From: Buddleja alternifolia
Taxonomy: Eukaryota; Streptophyta; Magnoliopsida; Lamiales; Scrophulariaceae
NCBI GenBank assembly: GCA_019426215.1
Contig: CM033397.1
Coordinates: forward strand, 30,506,480 to 30,570,479
Length of the DNA stretch: 64,000 nucleotides
Direction: 5' to 3'
Below, in pieces: positions 57,001 to 64,000 of the stretch. Under the pieces are notes generated by a model, which ran no database searches, was not told the origin of the DNA, and saw only the letters and a list, made by a program, of their open reading frames with translations. Every line of letters begins with the position of its first letter. The stretch's first letter is position 1. A program made the translations under genes and the position numbers.

Positions 57001-57499
57001 AAATAGTGATTTGTTATTCTTATGATCAGTTAATTAATCAAGAAAAACAAAACCCTATTCAATAAGAGACATTAATAATGATAATACATTTAGTAAGTTG
57101 CTATATTATATGATCTTTAGTCAATCCACTCCTTGTCCCTTGTAAGTTGTCACCATTGAACACAAACAATTTATAAAAGATTAAACCATATATAAAACAT
57201 TTATTAATTTATCTCTCTTCTTCTACTCTTTTGTCTCTTTCTTTTCGTTTTTATTTCTCTTAAGAGTTGTTTGCTGGCCTGCTACCACCCATCACATACA
57301 CATACGCTTGTCTCCCACGCAAATACATCTATGCACAATACGCTAAAATTCTCAAAAAAAACTCACACAGACCACCAACTGCAGCAAGCCAGCAACACCA
57401 CCATACCCAACCCATACGGCCATACACATACACCCACTTCTGAATCGGCGGCCCCAAGAACAAGCAAACAAGGTAGAAGTCCCCGTAATTGCTGAGCGA
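57001..57499. other. Spacer, no gene seen
   Basis: Contains pyrimidine-rich sequence (57205-57260) and a CACA/CATACACATAC-rich stretch, with no recognised coding region. Confidence 0.5.
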
Positions 57500-57504
57500 T
57501 AAAC

Positions 57505-58014
57505 TGTTGGTAAAAATGTGATTGTGATAAAATGGATATGCAATTTTTGAATCGAGGCGAGAATGAACTCTGTCTTTAACATAATATTGTCCCGCTATAG
57601 CCCTGCTATAGGTGGTACGGGTTTGTGCAATTGTGTCCTAAGATAAAACGATTCTTCTCGGGATAGAACCACTTCAAATCCCGAGACCATCGAACCAATC
57701 ACCTGCTAGAACTCTCAAAGAATGACTATGGTGAAATGCAGAAAATGGTTTTCTGTTTTTGTGGTTATTTTTCATTCTGCAGGAGCTGCCATTTTATAGG
57801 CAACGAAAACAGACCAGAAATAAATAGGTAATAAATTCTGACATTAAGATAAAACCGTAACCGCTGAAACGTTTTAGTTGTTACATAAATGTTTTGGCTG
57901 TTACAGTTTCGTAAATCCAAAAGTCAGATTTAAAATATTGTAAACACGTGGCCAACGTTTTTACAAGCACGATTTATTTCCGTGTCAATTAATTTTAGAC
58001 GAAATTTTCCAACA
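57505..58014 (-). repeat. 3' LTR of the chimeric element
   Basis: Matches 63234-63738 with about one difference in 20 bases by eye in the part compared. TG...CA ends. Confidence 0.9.
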
Positions 58015-58026
58015 ATCCCCCACACG
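58015..58026 (-). other. Polypurine tract of the chimeric element
   Basis: CGTGTGGGGGAT on the minus strand directly before TGTTGG. Confidence 0.75.
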
Positions 58027-60719
58027 AATGAAATTAATGCAGACGTATGATCTTGAGAGTCCAGTCGAAAGTTTATCACATCAGAAGAGGTAGCTTTTGG
58101 CTTTGAACCTTTCTTAGTGAAATATCATCGGATTTACTAGGTTACCCAATGAACGTGATGTCTTGAATTGGTTAGCCGTTCGTGTAAACCCAGACAACTA
58201 TATTCACATAATAAACTTTCAGCAGTTTTCAGTTCTCACGGTTGGGTCCATTTTGGCCGTGGCACCTCCTCTTGGATTAATAAGTGTTTACCTAACTTGA
58301 GGTTGAGGCGGCCTACACCTCACACTTACATAGGTGACTTCCTAATTAAGAGTATCCTGACATACTCCACTTTATTTAAACAGTATAGGAATCATTAAAA
58401 GCCTTGCTTAACCTTTGCTACAACTTGCAGGTTGCACTTCTATATTCTAGGCAATGGGTTTGGAGTTTATCAAACTCTTAAGTGCCTCACTGAACTTTCA
58501 CAACTTAGTTTTCCCATTGAACCAAGATCTTGGGATCTCTAGTCAACATGGTTGGGTTACCGCTGTGTCCATTCGTAATTTGTAGTCTTTAACCTCATCC
58601 CTCTTGATAGGCAGTCTATTTGATCTCTTTGGAAGTCCTTTTGTCAAAGGATCTACTTTATCTTCCATGATCAGTGGAGATAATGTCATCATAGATCAAC
58701 TGCTAATTGTGTTGTGTCTGCGACAAATGTGTCTAGACATAACATTACTTATGCTACTATATGCCTTTGCTATGGCCGACTAACAGTCGCAATTGTATGC
58801 ACTTGCTATTGCCAACTTATTGTCGCAATATATCAAACTGGGCATATGTGCATATTGCAATATGGGTTCATCATGGTTCTCAACCAAGTCTTTAGTCACT
58901 TTCTTACAAGAGCACTATCATGGAAACTAAATTTTTCAAGTACAGTCTCAGTAAGACAAGTCTTTTGACCGTGTTAGAAATCTTAATTTCTCAAATGAGG
59001 CCTACTTGACCTATATCATTTATGTCGAAATCCTTCTTCAACATCCTTTCAGTAGTCATGATCACTTACATAAACAACATATCATACTTTCACACCAGAA
59101 AAGGTAGCTTTTGGCTTTGAACCTTAGTGAAATCTCATACTATGAGCTATGTGTTCTGTTAAAAACCACATGTGTCACACTCGTTGATTATGAAGTCGCT
59201 TGATAACATAATATTTTGTCAAACCTTTCATGCCACTACTTTGGTGCTATGTTCGAGTCCGTATACCGACTCAACTTACCCCTCGGTTAGTTCCATGTGA
59301 ACTTCCTCATCTAATCCTCTATTTAAGGAATGCAGTCTTAATATCCATTTGAAATATCTCATGGTTACGCAAAGTAGCAACAACAATGAATATTTTATGG
59401 ATTTAATTCCCATTCCCGAAAACATGAAAAGATGAAATCAAGGTCTACCAATTGAAGGTTCCCTTCAGCTACCAAATGTGCCTTGTAACCTTGTTAGGGT
59501 TTGGGTGCTTTTACCTTAACACACAGCCCCCACATTTGTACGTAACTATAGGAAATCTTGCCACGTTTCAGGCAGATTCTTACTCTTACGACTATGTGGG
59601 ACTTTTGTTCAGAATGTAGTTATCTAGGAGGACCACGTCCCCCACAATTCTGAATTTTTCCAACGCATCATTATCTACTTTAAAGTATGATTTTGGCATT
59701 CGGAAACATCATTAGACCATGGTGAATAGTGGGATGTTCTTTGATGAATATTACCACAATTGCATCAAATTCTTTGAACGATGCCCCATATTCTCCAACT
59801 CTATTAATTTGGATAGCTTCTATCCCTTTTTCGATTTAGACTTCAGTTTTGTAAAGCCTAAATGCTTTAACTGTCTTGTCTTTACATCTTAGTCCAAGTA
59901 TACTTTGGTCTGACCAAATCAACCATAGTTTTTATGGTTACGCTCTTGGACTGAGTATCGGATATTTGATCAACTTTCTCAGTCTTACTCCAATGGTCAA
60001 ATCCTTCGTATTATTGACCAAGTTGTGTACCTCGTACACCACGTCGTCTAGACGTTTCTCTCTTCAAATAATATGTGCCACAAACTGTAGGACCGATCTC
60101 ACTCAACAAATGTATAGTTTAAAGTGACGACGTCTAAGTTCATGCACAACACCACTTTACCTATTCCAACCACAAGTGAAGTGACCGAGTTTTCCATAAA
60201 CATCATCCACTTATCAGCTGGTTTGGAACTAGGTTAAAATCCTGGTTTTTACTCATATACGTCCAAGATTTCAACTTGGGTTCTCTTCTAAATATTGTGT
60301 AGTCACTCAGATTTTCCATCAACTTTATTTAAAGCTATGAATTTTGACATGAGCTATACGAGTTCGTTTAGATGATTTCAATGACACTGCTCCTCCACCG
60401 ATGGTAAAATAGAACCACTCGTGGACTTAGAGTCGTTTGTGTCAGATATTCAGTTAGCATTATGAGATATCCTCCAACGATTCTATATTCCATGATTTTG
60501 CCTTCATGAATATCAGAATTTCCTGACTTTATATACGAGATACGCTATGAAGTGCATAACCAATATGCAGTCAACGGTTCTTGACCATATCTGAATTTGT
60601 TTGGATTTTTGGTATTTTTATCTTATCCAAAACCTCCACATTTTTAAAGTCACCGAGAAAACTTTTCTGATGTGGAATATCAGATTAAACTGCAACCACA
60701 GAGCATACTCAGAATACCC
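58027..60719 (-). other. Non-coding internal block
   Basis: No open frame with family resemblance on either strand. Contains a direct repeat: AGGTAGCTTTTGGCTTTGAA at 58089 and again near 59102, offset about 1.0 kb. Similar in style to the non-coding interior of the Tekay-like element. Confidence 0.6.
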
Positions 60720-60733
60720 GAGCTCTAATACCA
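60720..60733 (-). other. Primer-binding site (initiator tRNA-Met), internal to the element
   Basis: TGGTATTAGAGCTC on the minus strand, one base off TGGTATCAGAGC. It abuts the LTR-like unit 60736-61126 and is far from the outer LTR. Confidence 0.7.
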
Positions 60734-60735
60734 CT

Positions 60736-61126
60736 TGTTGTGGAATTTAGGGTCACATTTCACCAAATATAGAAATAGAGAGTGAATATTGTACTAGAAA
60801 ACCACACTAGATTTAATTCCCAGGAAAGATTGGAGGCGTCACAACGGTCGCGCTTAAAACTCAATCTCCTCGACAGAGTTAACTAGACAAATTTAATAGC
60901 ACAATATAACACTACAACTAACAACGGCTACTTGAAGAATAGTACAAAATAAAGAACACCAAAATATAATGAGGTTCCTCATTTCATACGGAGTTTCACT
61001 CCTATTTTCGAAAACGTAGTTCGCTGATAAGGATTGTCTCCCTCCTCCACAATTCTGCGATACACCAGAATTGATTAAACCCCCTTTATCTCCTTGAGAT
61101 TATTTTTGGGATAAATAATACCAACA
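60736..61126 (-). repeat. LTR-like unit inside the chimeric element (391 bp)
   Basis: Minus strand TGTTGGTATTATT...CCACAACA: begins TG, ends CA, and is followed by the primer site. Starts TGTTGG like the outer LTR but otherwise differs. No second copy in the window. Probably the 5' LTR of a related element whose interior was captured. Confidence 0.5.
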
Positions 61127-61199
61127 ACTTCTAGCGATGCAATTTTCGGAGTCTAACGTCGTTATCTCCAACGAGTAGCGGCGCTCTTAACACCATCAT

Positions 61200-62100
61200 T
61201 TTGATCACATTAAAATAAATTTAATTCATTTAATAGTCAAATCCAAAATGATTACAACAAAATTAAATCCAATTTAATTTGGATGGGATGATTAAATTCA
61301 ATTTAATCAAAGTGAAATTAAATCCAATTTAATTTCCATGACAAGATTAAATCTAATTCCATTAAATCCAATTTAATTCCATGAAAAAGATTAAATCTAA
61401 TTTAATCGAATTGAAACTAAATCCATTTTAATTCCCATGAGAAGACTAAGTCTAATTAATCAAAATAAAATTAAATCCAATTTAATTTTCATGGGCTCAA
61501 TAACTCAATGATTAAATCTAATTTAATCAAAGTAAAATTAAATCCAATTTAATTTCCAATTTAACTTTGAAAAGCTCATATAATGATTAAATCCAATTTA
61601 ATCAATTACTATAATTAAGTCCAACTTAATTTTTTCCGATTTAATCATCAACAAATTCCAATCTAATTGAATAATGTTGTATAAACTAAATGCAACTTAA
61701 TTAATAATAAAGTTAAATTCAATTTGAATTATTATAAATTAAACCCCTTCAATTCAAAACACCCAAATATATTTGGTGATGGGCCTAACCCAATAATTGA
61801 GCTACATTGGGTCAAACCCAATTTAATTCAAATAGTGGCATTTGGGCCAAGCCCTTTTAATTCAATTTAACTCATTACAAATTAAATCCTAATCAATTGG
61901 GTCCAACCCAATTTCAATTGAAATTCGCGGGCCCAAGCCATTCTTATTTTAAACTTAAATATGCTGGGTCCAACTCAATTTAATTTAAAATAGGTGTTGG
62001 GTCTAACCCAATTTAATTTAAATGAGTGCCATTGGGTCATAACCCAAATTAATCAATTAGGTGCATTTGGCCAACCCAGCATAATTTAAATTGAGAGATA
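61200..62100. repeat. Degenerate array of AATTAAATCCAATTTAATT words
   Basis: About 900 bases in which TTAAATCCAATTTAATT and near-palindromic variants recur irregularly. From 61780 GGGTCCAACCCAATTTAATT variants join in. No coding potential. Confidence 0.75.
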
Positions 62101-62660
62101 GGCAATAATTGCTGAGCCAATTCTACCATGAATTACCAAGTGTTGGGCCAAGCCCACCACATAAATTAATGTGTGTTGGGCTCGGCCCAACCACACAAGT
62201 AGACTGCTGCAATGGCAGCATTCTTCTTCCGCTTGCGTCAACCACGGCGCCGGCGTCGTGGCGGTGATTTCTGGTCGTGGCTGCGGCGCCGCCACCTTCA
62301 CCCATCACATGCGCCACCATCGCCACCCCCGGAGCGACGTGAAAACGCAATTTTTAGAAGCCCGAAAATCTGTCAATTTTCGCCGGTCTTTCCCGTGGCC
62401 ATTCACGGTCATCTCCGACGGCTCAAAGCTGCGCATCTCGCACCACCAATTGCGGCGTTTAACGCCGCGTCTTTGATGTGCAGCAGCGCTTCGAGCGCCA
62501 CCGTCACTGCCGCCTAGACTCTTCTCAAAATCGAACATGAAGGTTCCGATTTACCGGAAAAACAACACAGCAGCCATTACCGCCCATGTTCACAGGCGAC
62601 ATCGCACCGTTCTTCGGCGTTTCTCAAGATCCGGGTCAAACCCGAATCGACTATTGAATT
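62101..62660. other. GC-rich block inside the chimeric element
   Basis: Overlapping open stretches exist on both strands (up to about 100 codons), all rich in Arg, His, Ala or Ser as expected from composition. GC-rich and CpG-containing sequence stands out against the AT-rich array next to it. It may be a captured piece of host gene or promoter; I do not recognise a protein family. Confidence 0.4.
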
Positions 62661-63233
62661 CCAGATAACAATTGAAATAGCTTAATCTGAAAATCCAATT
62701 TGAATGCGTCAAATTAACCATGATCAGGCACAAGCTGTTGCAAAGCATTTTGAATTCATCAATGGTTGTCTGCTAGTCTCATAGCAACCAAATGTGCTTT
62801 CAATTTTGTTCATCAAATTTTACCCAAAAACAAAACCGGTTCTAAACCTCCAAAATTATCGACAGATTCCGAGATTTTCACTCATTGTTCCAAACCAATT
62901 AATTTTTCATTTTTCAGAGTTGCAATTCAATTAAATTGATTCTAAGTCAATAAATTCCAAGAATTATCAACCTGATTACGATGATTCCAAATCACCAATC
63001 TTTTCAGATTTTTTGATTTATTTTTCAGACCCATTATCGTGATTCCAAATCACAAAATTTCATATTATTGTTCCAAACAAAAATTTCAGATTGGTCAATT
63101 CATTTGTTCTCTCTCGATTTCTCAATCCCAAACCTGATTCCGAATTATTAAAAATTCCAGATTTTTGGCATCAAATCGAGTTATCCAAATTTTTCACATC
63201 AAATCACACATTAAACAGTATTGTGTTAAGTTT
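62661..63233. other. Interior next to the 5' LTR, no gene seen
   Basis: AT-rich sequence with repeated GATTCCAAATCA words (near 62980 and 63040). No primer-binding site adjoins the LTR at 63234. Confidence 0.55.
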
Positions 63234-63738
63234 GTTGGTAAAAATGTGATTGTGATAAAATGGATATGCAATTTTTGAATCAGGGCGGGAATGAACTCTG
63301 TTCTTAACATAATATTGTCCCGCTATAGCCCTGCTATAGGTGGTACGGGTTGGTGCAATTGTGTCCCAAGATACAACGATTCTTCTCGGAATAGAACCAC
63401 TTCAAATCCCGAGACCATCGAACCAATCACCTGCTAGAACTCTCAAAGAATGACTATGATGAAATGCAGAAAATGGTTTTCTGTTTTTGTGGTTATTTTT
63501 CATTCTACAGGAGCTGTCATTTTATAGGCAATGAAAACAGACAAGAAATAAATACGTAATAAATGCTGACACTAAGATAAAACCGTAACCGCTGAAACGT
63601 TTTAGTTGTTACATAAATTGGCTGTTACAGTTTCGTAAATCCAAAAGTCAAATTTAAAATATTGTAAGCACGTGACCAACGTTTTTACAAATACGATTTA
63701 TTTTCGTGTCAATTAATTTTAGACGAAATTTTCCAACA
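63234..63738 (-). repeat. 5' LTR of the chimeric element
   Basis: TGTTGG...CCAACA, matches 57505-58014. Confidence 0.9.
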
Positions 63739-63743
63739 TAAAC

Positions 63744-64000
63744 AACAGTATGACTTTTCACCCAATAGCTCCTCACTCAATCAGATTCTGATTTGTCCAA
63801 CTACATGAGCCAAACTAAATTCAATTTTAGCAACCCACATCCAATGCTTAACTAATCAATTGAAGTCTAAACAGGTTACGTTGAAGCTTTAAACATCCCA
63901 GCTCCTAGCTCTCTTCCTCATTAATTTTCCATCCAACTATTTTACGTATTTTGTTGTGGGGTTATTGTTTTTACTCTCCCCATATACATGTATACATATA
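63744..64000. other. Flanking DNA, no gene seen
   Basis: Short AT-rich end of the window without recognised features. Confidence 0.5.

Larger units (their letters stand above)
57505..63738 (-). mobile_element. Non-coding, chimeric LTR retrotransposon, minus strand
   Basis: LTRs of 505-510 bp (TGTTGG...CCAACA) with a perfect TAAAC duplication (57500-57504, 63739-63743). A minus-strand purine tract lies next to the 57505-58014 LTR, so that copy is the 3' LTR. The 5.2-kb interior has no gag or pol. It is made of a 2.7-kb non-coding block ending in a tRNA-Met primer site and a second LTR-like unit (60736-61126), then an AT-rich repeat array and a GC-rich block. The primer site is not next to the outer 5' LTR, so the element is chimeric. 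Confidence 0.75.

Noticed and set aside
62171..62538. Four overlapping GC-rich open stretches as real genes
   Set aside because: They overlap on both strands, show composition-driven Arg/His/Ala runs, and have no family motif.
1..64000. CRISPR array, bacterial operon or virus-like gene cluster
   Set aside because: No regularly spaced short repeats with unique spacers, no dense same-strand coding, and the gene structure (introns, plant TEs) is that of a plant nuclear genome.

Overview
This window is nuclear DNA from a flowering plant, almost certainly a eudicot. It is AT-rich and packed with plant-type transposable elements (Tat- and Athila-type Ty3/gypsy, a Tekay/Del-like element with very long LTRs, a copia-like solo LTR, a plant L1-type LINE, a tRNA-derived SINE, hAT, CACTA, Mutator-like long-TIR elements and Helitron ends). 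Its only convincing complete host gene is a two-exon cytochrome P450 of the CYP82 family, a family known from dicots. An asterid is plausible, but I cannot fix the order or species from sequence alone.

Layout. 0-4.4 kb: intergenic DNA with a SINE carrying perfect 17-bp target duplications, a possible orphan first exon of a small secreted peptide on the minus strand, and an inverted-repeat element. 4.4-8.7 kb: a decayed Tat-like gypsy element with two RNase H domains; most of gag and the integrase core are gone. 9.9-25.2 kb: a three-layer nest. An old solo LTR is split by a Tekay-like non-autonomous element, and the 3' LTR of that element is split by a 3.36-kb hAT transposon with a long transposase ORF. 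25.2-25.9 kb: a MITE with strong hairpins. 26.9-33.7 kb: a minus-strand Athila-type element with an intact 5-bp target duplication but lacking gag to RNase H. 33.9-41.2 kb: a long-TIR element, a 2.2-kb foldback element with a 400-bp CACTA MITE in its loop, an Athila LTR/gag relic, and an 888-bp hAT MITE with a perfect 8-bp duplication. 42.1-43.9 kb: another long-TIR element. 44.4-46.8 kb: a 5'-truncated LINE relic on the minus strand.

48.9-53.25 kb is a mosaic of repeated units holding a 1.49-kb solo LTR and two Helitron 3' ends. The second Helitron end lies 94 bp before the ATG of the CYP82 gene (53,344-55,998; one 1,077-bp phase-0 intron; predicted 525 aa). After the gene come a minus-strand fragment of the same LTR family that forms the outer layer of the nest (56.3-57.0 kb) and a minus-strand LTR element (57.5-63.7 kb) with an intact TAAAC duplication and a chimeric, non-coding interior.

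Only the P450 is likely to make a functional host product. The transposable elements bear on it mainly by position: the Helitron tail with two G-boxes sits in its proximal promoter and a MITE-like repeat fills much of its intron. I found no operon, CRISPR array, rRNA gene, functional tRNA gene or clearly new protein system. The most noteworthy things are the nested insertions, the TE-derived promoter and the chimeric elements.
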